Positions 20,755-31,840 of a stretch of 64,000 bases of DNA are shown piece after piece (position 1 is the stretch's first letter; every line of letters begins with the position of its first letter). Origin of the DNA: Euryodendron excelsum (Eukaryota; Streptophyta; Magnoliopsida; Ericales; Pentaphylacaceae); assembly GCA_033060915.1 (NCBI GenBank), contig CM065381.1, positions 30,067,836 through 30,131,835 on the forward strand, given 5' to 3'. A model generated the notes under the pieces. That model did not search any database. It saw only the letters and a program-made list of their open reading frames with translations, and was not told the origin of the DNA. The position numbers and the translations under genes are program-made.

Positions 20755-21040
20755 GCGTTCCTTTTCCTCTCTAATAGTTTGTCACTCTTAACTAATTTTG
20801 AGTTTTATTGAAAAGACTTGATCGACGAAAAGCATAACTTCTTTGCTGGTGAGTTACAAGTCATTAAATGGAGACATACAAGGAAAGGTTCTGGCTTCTT
20901 CCCAACTCTACATTGGAAAAACTTCTTTAAGTTATAAGCATTCCAAAGTCAGGGTGGCTAGTGCCCTTCTTCTATAATTTCTAACCAATATGCCGCCATA
21001 TCAACCTAGGATGCGGCTCTATAGAGGCCTTGCTATCTGG
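20755..21040. other. interior of the gag-only element, no gene
   Basis: Nothing supported between the tandem array and the end of gag. Confidence 0.5.
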
Positions 21041-22590
21041 TTAGTGCAGCACTACTATCACACGTGATTGTTCTACCCGTGCTTCTCTTTGGAGGATCTC
21101 CTTTGTCGTTGCATGGTCAATGTATTGGTCGAGGTGCCCTACTTTTACCAGGTCCTCCATGTGATCCTTAAAGTAGCTGCAACTTTCTGTCATGTGGCCC
21201 CTATCTCTATGGTAGAAGGAGAATTTCTTTTGATCCCGCACGTTCGGGTCCCCTCCCATCTTTGGTGGCCATTTGAAGTAAGGTTTGTCATTTATTTGGA
21301 ACAGTATCTTGTAGATCGGCTCTGAATACCATGTTCATACCCTCAAAGGCCTTCCTGTCCCTACCATTAGCCTCTTCTCTTTAGGGCTTCTGGGCCTCCC
21401 TTGGTTCCTTTTATGATGCCAATTCGCCGTTGGTGTTCCCTTGATCAGGTGGTAACAAATTTTCCTTGACCTAAGAGTACTGCTCAATTCTCTCAATGAG
21501 CTCGGGCATACCAAGCGCTGGTTGCTTTGTCAGGGATTGTCTTAGGTGGTGCTCCCTGGGTAGGCCGATCTTAAACTATGCAATCGGGAGTTACTCGTTG
21601 CACCCTTCAATCTTATTGTAGGCCTCCCAGTAGCGCCTCGCATACTGCCTCAATCCTTCATCTTCTTCTGTATTATTAGCAGGTTGTCTACTTCCATTGG
21701 CTGCTTGCTGTTGGATATGAATCTTACAATGAAGAGCTTGGCCAACTATTTTTAGCAACTAACTGTCCTCGAGGGCAGCTTGTCAAACCAACGAAGGGCT
21801 GATTTCCCTAGGCTGGATGCGAAAACTCGGCACATCAGGGACTCGTCCCCACTCCATAGGGTCATCATCTGCTTGTAGTGCCTAATGTGACTGATAGGAT
21901 CCGACTTCTCGTCGTTGGGAGTGAACTTTGGTGGCATAAATTTTCTGGGAGGTCGGTGCCTATCTATCTCCTCCGTGAATGGGAAAGACATTATTTGCTT
22001 CAAAGCTTTTCACGCCACATCCTTGGCCATTCTCACCTTGGGATGTGCAATCCTTCCTTCCAGTTGGTTATTCAACCATCTCTTAAGGTCTTCCCGATCT
22101 CCTCGGTCATGCGATCGACCTTGCTGTTGATGTCGGCCAATGCTGGAGGTGTGACTTCTAGGACATCCGGTAAAAGGGATACTCGGGCTCTTAGAATTCG
22201 TCTTCCTCTTCTTGCAACTTGAGCGGTGCCTATGCCGATCTTCGTTTCTATGCTGATGCTGTCTCCTCCCTTCTCTCTGATTTCCTTGATCAGTAACCTC
22301 ATCCCTGATTGTCCTGATCTCTTTTCTCAGATTAGAGAGCTCCTGCTCGCGTCTTCTTAACTCACTCTAAAAAACTCCTGGATTTGAGCTCCTTCGAGGA
22401 GAATTGTTGGGCCGTAGAGGGCTCTCCATTGTACGCAGTCTTCTCTGGTCCTCCTCTACTAGTAAATTGGGTACTGCTTGATGCACTTTCGAACAGAGCC
22501 TCCAGTTTCCCCAGATCCAACGATGACCTGAGTCCTCCGGGTGCTCCCTGGGGATGTCGCCATCAGGAACAGTATGGCTCTATCTGACAT
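21041..22590 (-). pseudogene. gypsy gag, broken by stops and frameshifts
   Basis: The frame begins with ATG at 22590-22588, about 85 bp after the 5' LTR. The middle part (about 22003-21752) is the retrotransposon gag capsid domain, with PPRKFMPPKF, a DPISHIRHYKQMM segment and SALRWFDKLP. The C-terminal part (21259-21041) has KKFSFYHRDRGHMTESC, a shortened His/Cys region replacing a standard zinc knuckle, then KDHMEDLVKVGHLDQYI. Stops near 22072, 21751 and 21470 break it. Domain order and text resemble Tat-lineage gypsy gag proteins. No pol follows. Confidence 0.75.
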
Positions 22591-22656
22591 AGTTTCTAAA
22601 ATGTGAAGCTTCAGGAACCGCTCAAGGGCTCTCTATGTTCATCTTTTCCAAGGCTT

Positions 22657-22674
22657 CCTACAGGCGACGCCAAT
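22657..22674 (-). promoter_or_regulatory. primer-binding site of the gag-only element
   Basis: Minus strand reads ATTGGCGTCGCCTGTAGG immediately after the LTR end TTTACA. It resembles the TTGGCGCCGTCTGTGGG site used by several Tat/Ogre elements. Confidence 0.65.
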
Positions 22675-23235
22675 TGTAAAGGGGATTTTTCATAAGCCCA
22701 ATCTGCTCCACGAACCTCCAAGATGAACACCAAATAGTCTACAAGAACAAGAAACAATGAAAATGCGTCGACCCTTTTTGGGCTGAGGGTAAGCCAAAAA
22801 TCAAGTTAAACAAGCTTAATCTTCATAAACTGAAAGAAAGAACTCTATTCTAGCCCTCAGTAATGCGTACTTTACTTCTTAGTGGCATGATATATTTATA
22901 AGCTTTAGAGGCCCCACTCCTTCTGGTAATGGTATTCTCTTTCCTTCTAGTAGTAGACCTCTCTTGAGTAGGTTTATGAGTAGATTCGACTTATCTTTAG
23001 GAGTCCTATTCTAGGTTGGACTAGGTCTCCTACCTAATGGACATCTTTTTACGCTTTGGGAGTGCTTCAGCAGCTGTTGGGCTTGCCTCCTTCAGGTCAG
23101 CACCGCCATTCTTAGTGGGCTTGCTTTCATGCAGATCAACTTGTGGCTTATTCTGAGCCTCTTCTTTGGGAGGTTGGTCATACTACTCCTGGTGAGCCGA
23201 CCCTGATCTGAGGAATGCGACATCTTTATCCTATA
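22675..23235 (-). repeat. 5' LTR of the gag-only element, 561 bp
   Basis: Starts TGTAAAGGGG next to the primer-binding site and ends CCTATA (CA end mutated). It matches 19289-19849 throughout. A TATAAATA box on the minus strand lies at 22893-22900. Confidence 0.85.
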
Positions 23236-23240
23236 GATCT

Positions 23241-24204
23241 TAAGGGGAAGTATGGTTCAAATGCGGAAATAAATGAAAATGATTAATAGTGTGGTGATTT
23301 TTTTTTTTAAACTTCTTGGTGTTTGGCATCCTTTCATGAGACTATATTTCTTTCGTGTAAGTGCGTTGTTTATATTTTATATGTGAGATATTTTACTTTT
23401 GATATACACTACTCAACTCACATATTATTAAGAGATTTACACCTATTTCAAAGTGATTTATTTTTTAGTGTAATCCTAGTGAGATTTGAGTCAAATCATA
23501 ATTTAGAATGAAATTTGAGTTATATTCTAGTCCGGGCACTCTGACTTTTTGGGGCTCCTATGCCTCTAAAGCTACTTAGTGCATCATTCTGGGTTGTTCT
23601 GACTGGTGTCCAGACACTCCTCACAAATTTGGCCAGTTTTGCTCATTGGTGCCCAGTTTCACTCCTTAATGCTCCCGTACGCTTTAAAACCCTATAAAAC
23701 ATCCAAATAAATTTTATTAGTCTAAAAACATCAGTATATCATTAATCTAAGGCTAACCAATTAAGTGAATGAATTATACTTTATTAGTGCAATCAGAAAG
23801 CAGAATGAATCATGCCATTCGCGTTTGTATGTTGTTAAACATTTTGCTATATTCCTGACCTTCTCTTGTTTGAACCTATATTGTAAGCCTAAACTTTTGT
23901 CCTGTTCAATTCGTACTTTGATCTTCAGGGAAAGTATTGTTCAAATGCAGAAATAAATGAAGAGGATTAATAGTATGGTAATTTTTTTTAAACTTCTTGG
24001 TATTTGGCATCCATTCATGAGACTATATTTCTTTCGTGCAAGTGCATTGTTCATTTTGTATGTGAGATATTTTGCTTTTGATATACATTACTCAGCCACA
24101 TATTATTAAGAGATTCAAAGAGACTTATTTTTTAGTGTAATCCTAGTAAGATTTGAGTCAAAACGTAATTCAAAAGGAAATTTGAGTTATATTTTATTTA
24201 AAGG
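23241..24204 (+). repeat. direct repeat of about 300 bp, two copies
   Basis: Copy one is 19272-19288 joined to 23241-23532 (split by the gag-only element); copy two is 23908-24204. Shared text includes AATTCGTA-TTTGATCT, GTTCAAATGC, AACTTCTTGG, TTCATGAGACTATATTTC and TTTTTTAGTGTAATCCTAG. Copy two keeps the uninterrupted GATCT site. Both copies have GTGTCC-type repeats some 130-310 bp upstream, so they may be portions of two related LTRs. Confidence 0.65.
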
Positions 24205-24867
24205 CTGGATTTATGTTCACATTGGCTATACATTCACATGCTCCAAGTTTTCGGACAAATGGATTTCCGTTTCCTAGTAACTATGGGTTGTTTCATTTTC
24301 TCATGGAATGAGAATATAAAACAACACTTGGTAACATTTTTGTTCTCAAATTTATTGAAAATAAAAATAAAACCTGTTTGCTAATTTTTTTTAATTTTAA
24401 AATTTGAAAATTATTTTTAGAAAGTTATAAAAAAATAAAAATAAATACTAATATTTTTTTTGTGTTTATTGTTAAAATAAGTTTTTCTCTCTTGTCCTCC
24501 TTTGCCACCTACTACCACCACCTGTGGTGGCCAACACCCACTACCATCCCCCTTTGGCCCTCACCGCCGTCGCTGCCACCCACTACATCCGTCACCAACA
24601 CAACTACCTTCCGCTGCCGCTGCCACATCAACATTACCAAACGACCAATAATACTTAATCAATAATATGAAATACTTTGAATATTTTATATGTAATATCG
24701 AATTTTCGTGTTATATAGTAAAATTTCATTTCATTCTAGTATTGTTAATTTGTCTTACTAAATAATAGAATAAAAATGATCATTCATTCTCCCTGGGCAA
24801 ACAAAGAAGAGAATGGAAATGACCATTCCATTTAGTTCAACTCAAACTAAATAACACTGCCTTCACC
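24205..24867. other. no gene; CCACC-rich patch
   Basis: A 67-codon frame (24462-24665) is rich in Pro and Thr because of CCACC and CACC repeats, including CCACCACCTGTGGTGG, and has no other support. Confidence 0.5.
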
Positions 24868-25063
24868 CTAATACTTAAGGAAAATACTATTCTTCCATAA
24901 TTTTTATAAAAAATTCTGCACCAGAATAATATGGCGATGACAGTTTTGTAATTAACAGGCATCTTGATGGGTTTTTTATTTTAAAATGATAGGCCCACAA
25001 TTTAGCCACATCATTCTAGTGATAAATTCTATATGAATTTTCTAGTTGTATAGCATTACCCGG
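24868..25063 (+). repeat. second-site copy of the MITE-like repeat
   Basis: Shares AGGAAAATACTATTCTT, CACCAGAATAATATGG, TTTTGTAATTAA and, most clearly, CATTCTAGTGATAAATT with ATGAATT and TAGCA following, with the copies at 775-1137. Confidence 0.55.
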
Positions 25064-25901
25064 CAATGTCTTCGTGAAATTCTACTGCAGACTACATGAA
25101 TTTCTATAACGGACTACTTTCCACTGCATCATGGAATATCATTTCTCTTTTCACCGATATCCCATATTCTATACATCTCTTGTAAGGTCTGGATTCTCAT
25201 TTGCCCGTCTCTTACACATATCACAGATTTCAATTTGCTAAAATCAGTACTAGCTCGCATTCCCATTCCCTATTCTTGAGCTGCACAGAACTTAATCTCC
25301 AGCCAGAAGACAAGAGAGTCAAGTAATTTGTCCTGGTATTATCCTCAACTATTGCTAACTTAGCTTGCTTCTCATGAATGAACTAGCTAGTTCGAATGAC
25401 TGAGAAATAACAAAAAAAAAAAAAAAAAAAACAGTAAAGAGAAGGGCATAGCGTTGCAAAATACATGCATTAAGTTTTCTCAAAAGCAAAATCCTGAATA
25501 CTTGTCTAAGTAGCATAGTTTTTTTAGGGTTTATTGTTCTTTTAATTTTTTTCCCTCCTTGGATCTTACAAGTTGCTTAAATTGAACAGTAATCCAAAAA
25601 TTGTGTTGAAAACCCAATGAACAGTTCTAAGAATCCAAAACAAATGCTGGCTTTTAATGTGTCTGTTGTTCAATGCAAAGGATGTATCTTCAAGTTTCTA
25701 ATATCCATACGTCAACATAAAACGATTTAAAAAAAAAAATCAATGTAAAGTGTAACAATAGTTCAAAGTTTTGAAAAAGAAAAAAAGGGTAGAAATCATA
25801 ACACCAAAGGAGTATCATGACAATTTAAGTGCTTCCCATTCCCACTTCGTTATTCAGCTTTGCTCCGTATACTTTCCGTGAATCATTCTAAAGGATTTTT
25901 T
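25064..25901. other. no gene seen; poly(A) run near 25411
   Basis: AT-rich sequence with a run of about 21 A near 25411-25431. No supported coding frame. Confidence 0.5.
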
Positions 25902-26075
25902 TTAATTGTAAGTAAAATTTTCAAGCAACTTTGCATTCTCTTTGAAATATTTCAGCAGATTGTCGCTGTCATAAACGCCTTCAAAGTTCTCCATCTCAAC
26001 TCTTTTCAAGTAATGTCGCCAACACTTAATAAGTTGATCCTTGCAGCAGAATGGGTTCTCTTGTTTCGCTGCCAT
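25902..26075 (-). pseudogene. FBD-like terminal exon of an F-box/LRR gene (fragment)
   Basis: A clean minus-strand frame of 57 codons (ATG at 26075, TAA at 25902) reads MAAKQENPFCCKDQLIKCWR, then HYLKRVEMENFEG and NLLKYFKENAKLLENF. The CWRHYLK-V-ENFEG and LLKYF-ENAKLLE pattern matches the FBD domain found at the C-terminus of many plant F-box/LRR proteins, which recruit targets to SCF ubiquitin ligases. TGTGTAG just upstream (about 26093-26099, minus strand) could be a 3' splice site. I cannot identify upstream LRR or F-box exons within the next kilobase, so this is probably a fragment, though an unrecognised host gene remains possible. Confidence 0.45.
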
Positions 26076-26375
26076 CTTTCCGTGTTGGAGCTACACATTT
26101 TGTTACAAAACATAAAGAACATGTCAGTGTACGGGTGAAGAAGCATAGGACAACAACTCAACAAGCATAGCCCAATTTTGTGACTAATGGTTTGCAGGTG
26201 GAAGAGATTAAATCTTGTGGCGAAGTTAAGACAGAATTCTGCTACAAACAGAGGAATTCAGCTAACTGTCAGGAAAAATAGGCATTCTTACTAATCACAT
26301 GACAAAACTATTGTAGAACATCAAATCAACATAGCTACAAAACCCAATGATTTCAAAATGAAAAAACCCGAATTC

Positions 26376-27363
26376 CGCAATACACGGATTTACTTCAATC
26401 TTTGTCAGGGTATGGATGTTCAATTTTAATTATCAAATATTAACCTAGCAATTATATGCATATCATAAATCCCATGCAAGAATAATAAAAACAATCATAT
26501 ACAATGACAAGAGATTTTAGCGTGGAAACTCAATGCGGGAAAAAATCATGGGACCAAATCCAGCCAAGCAATGCACTATCCAAGAACTGAATAAAAGTTC
26601 ACACTTACAACCCAGCCCTATGACTCACTGTGCCTCCAGGTGTTGAATCCTCAAGCTTCTAGGTGTGTTCTCCTTGTGTTAATCGAATTACCACGATCAC
26701 GTATCGACCCACTCACAGCACGATTTTTTAGCAGTTGCTTAAGTATCAAGATTCATGATACATTTGGAATCCACAATGAACTGTACTACATCCACCAATA
26801 AATCCACTTGATACATTTACCCTTCTTCAATCAAGCAAGAAAAGATTTAGTGCTAGGCTTCTTAAGAAAATATATGGAATTTGGCAATGAAGAACTTTCT
26901 GTAAGAGTGATCTGAATATCTCAGAACCCACTATGGAGTCTCTGTCAATCTCACTACCTATCTCTATCTCTGGATGTGTGTATATATACTATTAGCCCTC
27001 CAAAAGCAGTTCAGATCACTCCCAATCTGATAAGATTCATGCTTGGCTTTAGAGATCTGAATATCTCAGAAACCACTATGGAGTCTCTGTCAATCTCACT
27101 ACCTATCTCTATCTCTAGATGTGTGTATATATACTGTTAGCCCTCTAGAAGTAGTTCAGATCATTCCCAATCTGATAACATTCGTGCTTGGCTTCAGAGT
27201 CTAAAAGATCAAGACATTTAAGCAAGTTAAAACTCTATTTCGAACTGATCTTGTTGCATGGCTTGAGCCATTGTGGGTTCACTCGAGCCATCATCAAACC
27301 CAAATTCTGCAATACACAGATTTACTTTAATCTTTGTCAAGGAGCAAATGTCCAACTTTAATA
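26376..27363 (-). repeat. copia LTR-like segment flanked by a direct repeat
   Basis: A phrase of about 60 bp (GCAATACACGGATTTACTTC at 26376 and GCAATACACAGATTTACTTT at 27309) bounds the segment. The interior from about 26440 shows the LTR-type text seen at 1300-1500 and 28760-29000, for example GTGGAAACTC, AAATCCAGCCAA and ACCACGATCACGTATC. Orientation is inferred from the Sirevirus-like LTR. It may be a solo LTR; I could not fix its ends. Confidence 0.4.
26909..27198. repeat. tandem duplication, 145-bp period
   Basis: Two copies begin GATCTGAATATCTCAGAA at 26909 and 27054 and share CACTATGGAGTCTCTGTC, GTGTGTATATATACT and CCCAATCTGATAA. They differ at a few positions. Confidence 0.8.
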
Positions 27364-27735
27364 TCAATTGGAAGCTATGCGTCAATCAACTCCCGTTTTA
27401 TCCACAACTGAAGCGGAATATATGGCAACAGTGGAAGCTACCAAAGAGGCTTTGTGGTTGACAAGTTTGGTCAAGGAACTGGGCTTGAAGCAAGAAGGAT
27501 TGGAGTTATATTGAGATAGTCAAAGTGCCATTCATTTGGCAAAGAATCAAGTTTTTCATGCCATGGCAAAACACATCGATGTGAGGTATCACGCACTCAG
27601 AAAATGTGCAAAAGAAGGCGAGATAAATTTGAAAAATGTCCATACTAAGAATAATGCAGCGGATATTTTAACAAAGCTGGTAACTACACAAAAGTTCAAG
27701 TATTGTTTGGACTTGATCAATCTTTTGCACTATTA
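27364..27735 (+). pseudogene. copia RNase H C-terminal remnant
   Basis: Contains STTEAEYMATVEATKEALWL, then (after an in-frame stop replacing a Cys-like position) DSQSAIHLAKNQVFHAMAKH, and a tail with LTKLVTTQKFKYCLDLINLL ending in TAA. This is the diagnostic end of copia RNase H, including the acidic catalytic Glu and Asp of TEAEY and DSQSA. Five-prime truncation occurs near 27360. A frameshift near 27395 and a stop near 27514 make it inactive. It is followed directly by its 3' LTR. Confidence 0.85.
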
Positions 27736-27824
27736 AAGATTGGTGGAGCATCACAGGGCATAGGGATGGGCATCTACATCAAGATGCAGACCTAAAGTTT
27801 CAAGTGGAGGCTATTGAATTTTTG

Positions 27825-27838
27825 CCAAGGTGGAGAAT
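27825..27838 (+). promoter_or_regulatory. polypurine tract-like site before the LTR
   Basis: CCAAGGTGGAGAAT immediately precedes the TGTTG start of the LTR; such CAAGGTGGAGA tracts are common in plant copia elements. Confidence 0.5.
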
Positions 27839-28357
27839 TGTTGAGTGTGGTTGCATATTCAAATATGACAGTCAAAAAGTTTATCAACGATTATCTGTTA
27901 GTGGTGCCAAAATCAAAGGTTACAGTGGCAAAATCCATTACGGATTTTTGGTAGGCGTCCATGTGTCTGAACTCCTAAAAATTTGCAACACAGACAGAAG
28001 TTTTTGGCAAGGGCAAATGCGAAGGATGCCAATTTCTTCAGTCAGAAAGGAAGAAGAATGATGAAGAAGATGGACTAACACTACAGATGAAAAAGGAAGA
28101 AAACACGTGAAGAATAATCGAGAGACAAAACAAATGGGGCTTGGGTTTGGGATATTAATCTTGAGTGTATACTTATACCATTGTTCTCATTTTTTCTCAA
28201 TAATAAAGAAGGAGACCGGAGCACGCCCCGTGGACGTAGGCAATCTTTCCGAACCACCCTAAATACTTGTGTCACTTTTCTTTTGCGTGCTTTGATTTAT
28301 TTTATTATTATTTTTTTATTATTTGTACTGACCAAATTACTGCAACAATTCCCAACA
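27839..28357 (+). repeat. copia 3' LTR, 519 bp
   Basis: Starts TGTTGAGTGTGG and ends CCCAACA, giving TGTTG/CAACA inverted ends. The segment CCCGTGGACGTAGGCAATC with CCGAACCACC (28225-28259) is a hallmark of the R/U5 region of a widespread plant copia family. No second LTR was found, so the element is truncated at its 5' side. Confidence 0.75.
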
Positions 28358-28689
28358 TATATGTTGTTTGGTTCGAGTCTGCGCTTGGTTGACTAAATCT
28401 ACTCTTTAGTGCCTATAGTGGAACTTAACCTTCGACCCTAACATAAGTGCAGTAGGGTCTCCCGCAAATGACTCTATGGAGCTAAGGGGCAAACTTCCTG
28501 GTGGATGTGTGAAGTAGCATATCTACAAATCCATTCCACTATAAAAATAATAAAATAAAAAAGAGACTCCTCACAAGTTAATTTTATTAGAGACCTAATA
28601 TACAAAATTGAATTATAAGTTCATAAAGATAATTTATTCAATATCATAAAAAAGTGAGAAAACAGACCATCGTGTCATAACAATATGGA
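28358..28689. other. no gene seen
   Basis: Target-flank sequence after the copia LTR; no supported coding frame or RNA gene. Confidence 0.5.
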
Positions 28690-29530
28690 TTTGATATGGC
28701 TTGCAAACAGACCTAGAGGGAAGTGAATAGGTCTTAATCCATTTTTAAAACTTGTGCAAACATTACAGCAATCATAAGGAATAATCTAAAGCAGTAAACA
28801 ATTGCGTAAGAGACATAGTGATTTTTAGTGTGGAAACCCTTGCACGAGAAAATCACAAGACCAAGTCCAGCCAACCAAGCACTATTAAGAATGAATGCAA
28901 AAGAGTCAACTTATGACCCAACCTTAAATAATCTAATCCTTGGGTGTCGAATCCACCCGTTTACAGGTGTGCTCTTCTTGTAACAACCGAATCCACGATC
29001 ACGTATCTATCCCTCGATAGGGTTTTGCAATTTTTGATTGAGTGTCGAGTTCCAAGACACCTCTGGAATCCACCAAGAACTGAACTCATATCCACCACTA
29101 TCTTGAACAGCTTCAAGACATTTTCTCTATGTCAATAATAATGATAGGAATGAAAGAAAGTATTCCTTAGATCTTTGAAAGCTAACAATCTAATGAAGGA
29201 ATACTTAATCTCTAACAAACACTTGTGTGGATGCTTTTTTGAATGGTTTGGTGTTTGTTGGAGAGATCTAGGCTGGCTTAAGATTTGGCTTAATGCTTGA
29301 CCAAATTAGATAATTGCCCAAACACTTGCCTAGATAGATCTAAGCTTCTTTATATAGGCATGAGGTTGAGAGGAGTGTAGAATAACACCTGAAGTGACCA
29401 TTGAAAGGCTCTAGGATGGCATTCAACTTGTCTTAGCACACACTTCAAGGTCTGAGAGGCACAATCTTTAATAAACTAACATAGCTCGCTAAGGCACCTT
29501 GAGAATGTTGACAAGTTTAAGCTAACCGAA
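28690..29530 (-). repeat. copia LTR fragment, minus orientation
   Basis: GACCTAGAGGGAAGTGAATAG (28720-28740) corresponds to the AGAGGGGGGTGAATT landmark near the LTR end of the element at 2657. Downstream text (GTGGAAACCC, AAGTCCAGCCAA, CACGATCACGTATC) parallels 26440-26760. No clear ends. Confidence 0.4.
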
Positions 29531-29535
29531 TTATG

Positions 29536-30007
29536 TCACTTGTTACATAGGACGCACAAGGAAAAGGCAAATATTTTCTCCAATTAAAATTGGATGCGTG
29601 TCCGTGAATACCTTAATTGATTATTATCTCCTTTAAATTAAATAAAGATAATCATCAAAATTCTCCCAACCCTTAACTATAAATAGGGGTGACCCTTCAA
29701 AGAGAGGGACACCAATTGCCTACAATAAGCAAAAGAAAGAGAGCTCTGCAAATCAAGTATCAAAAGCCCTGAAAAACTTTCTCCTTCAATCATCTTTTTC
29801 ACATAAATTGGAGAAGAACCCGCCATTTGATTTAAAATCAAGCTTAAAGCCCTCGAGTCAAAGTTTTAGAATAGAAGAAGTAGAGGATTAATTTCTTTTC
29901 TTAGAAATTGCATAGAGATTGTAATCCACTTATTCAAAAGAAATAAAATTCAATTTGCTACTATAATTTTCTGTCTTATTATTTTAGACAAGAATTTTGT
30001 GTGTACA
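29536..30007 (+). repeat. 5' LTR 3' part of the outer gypsy element, with TATA box
   Basis: Ends TTTTGTGTGTACA at 30007, seven bases before the primer-binding site. A TATAAATA box sits at 29678-29685, so transcription would start a little downstream. The left boundary given is a guess at a TG near 29536. Confidence 0.5.
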
Positions 30008-30013
30008 AATTAT

Positions 30014-30031
30014 TGGCACGCCCAGTGGAAC
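30014..30031 (+). promoter_or_regulatory. primer-binding site of the outer gypsy element
   Basis: TGGCACGCCCAGTGGAAC is close to the TTGGCACGCCCGGTGGGAC site typical of a large group of plant Tat-like gypsy elements. Confidence 0.75.
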
Positions 30032-30084
30032 CTTCTTTGCCTCTCATCTCTCCTCTTCATTAAGCAAATCAAGACTACTTTGCA

Positions 30085-31840
30085 ATGGCCCCTAAGAAGA
30101 ATGAATCTAAGGCTATTCAAACCAAGGTTGGAGGCTTTAAACCTTCATCTGCTACCAAGACTGGCTTGGACACTCACAGTTCTAATCCAACAACTGGAAG
30201 CAAGGCAAAGGCTACTGCTAAGACGCTAGCACGAACCTTGTCTCTTCCCAAACCAACTCTTGGTTTTGGTTCTGATTTACTAAAGACATTTACAACTTCC
30301 TTGAGCATGCTGGAAAGCAAGGGAGAAACTGCCACACAGGGGGCAAAAGACATTGCTGTAATGCTAGAGGTTGCGTTCTCACTGTCTTCTATGTCACAAA
30401 AATCTGCTTTAAAATCTCAACATGATGATGAAGAAAGTGATGATTCAACTAGCTCTGACTCTAGTTCTTCTAATACTCCTAGGTCAAAGCTCAATTTACT
30501 TGATGCTTCTACTAGTTCTTTCAGTTCAAGTGTCATGCTTATCATGATAACAAACACTCTTTCCATGGAAGAACGAGTCACTCTCGTGGCAAAAACCATT
30601 GAGGCGCTATGCAAAATGGTACAAGATCATGATGTCCAAATGGCATCCATGATGAACAAGATATAGAGTATGGGATAATCGAACCAAGCAACTACCAATC
30701 CTCCAAAACTATAGGATGTTACTGAGCCTTCTGCCAAACAACCAGAGACCCAAACAACATATAAGTCTTGGCCCATGGATCAATCTTTGTCGATCAATTA
30801 AATGAGATCATTCTAGGTGTTATCAAAGATAAATACAATGGAACACCGAAATCTTCTCTCATTTATGCTAAGCCCTACACTCAATGGATCGATCAATTGA
30901 AGACGCCTGTTGGTTATTAACTACCAAAATTTCAACAATTCTATGGCAAAGGTAACCCAAAACAACATGTTGCTCATTTTGTGGAAACATGCAACAATGC
31001 TGGAACTGATGGAGATTTATTCGTCAAACAATTTCGTACACTTAAAAGCAATGCTTTTGACTGGTATTGTGATCTTGAGTCTCGCACGATTGATAGTTGG
31101 GAGCAATTAGAACAAGAGTTTTTGAATCACTTCTACAGCACTCGATGTACTATTAGTATGATTGACCTTACCAATTCTCGCCAATAGAAAGATGAATCAA
31201 TCATTGACTACATCAACCGCTGGAGAAATCTGAGCCTTAATTGCAAGAATAGGCTCCGTGAGACTTTTACAATCGAGATGTGCATTCAATGCATGCAATG
31301 GGGTCTGTGTTATGTTCTTTAAGAAATCAAGCCTAAAACCTTTGAAGAACTAACCACCCGAGCTCATTATATGGAACTAAGCATTGTTGCAAATGGAAGT
31401 CAAGGGCCGCCTTTCCAAGATCCTTATAAAGGAGAAAGAAAACCCGACACCCAAAAGGGAGCATCAATTCTATGATCACTGCACCAATCAAGATCTTTGC
31501 TAAGTCCAAGAAGAAAGAAATAGAGAAAGCTGATTCTACCCAAGAAAATGGGAGGAAGAAACTCACATTAAAAGAAAAGCAAAACAAAGAGTACCCCTTT
31601 CCTGACGTTGATCCCCAAAATGTTTGATCAACTAATAGAACTGAACGTTATTGACCTCCTGGAGATAAAGTGACCTGAGGAAGCTATGAAGGTTAATGAT
31701 CCAAACTACTGCAAGTACCACTGTTTGTTCAGCCATCCTACTCAACATTATTTCATTATGAAGGAAAGAATCTTGGGATTAGCTAGCCAAGGGAAGATTA
31801 CGCTGGAATAAGAAAAGGAATTGATAATGACAAATTAAAC
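30085..31840 (+). pseudogene. gypsy gag, interrupted
   Basis: An intact 193-codon N-terminal part starts at ATG 30085 (MAPKKNESKAIQ) and includes a Ser/Asp-rich linker; it ends at a stop at 30664-30666. After several stops the capsid domain follows (about 30920-31400): FQQFYGKGNPKQHVAHFVET, NAFDWYCDLESRTIDSWEQL, then YINRWRNLSL. The C-terminal PNYCKYHCLFSHPTQHYF (about 31700-31755) is the Cys/His remnant of the zinc-binding region. In-frame stops near 31187, 31320, 31473 and others inactivate it. Confidence 0.75.

Larger units (their letters stand above)
19289..23235 (-). mobile_element. gag-only non-autonomous gypsy element (TR-GAG type)
   Basis: Two 561-bp direct repeats (19289-19849 and 22675-23235) are flanked by perfect GATCT duplications (19284-19288 and 23236-23240). 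On the minus strand the order is LTR, primer-binding site, a gag reading frame, a tandem repeat array, a purine-rich tract and LTR. The interior is only 2825 bp and holds no protease, RT, RNase H or integrase sequence that I can see. This matches the plant class described as terminal-repeat retrotransposons with a GAG domain, which depend on other elements for reverse transcription and integration. Confidence 0.85.

Noticed and set aside
24462..24665. Thr/Pro-rich 67-codon frame
   Set aside because: CCACC-repeat composition, no initiation context or homology that I recognise.
30417..30614. 65-codon minus-strand frame
   Set aside because: Antisense to the open gypsy gag segment; Ser/Glu bias is the mirror of its Ser/Asp-rich linker.
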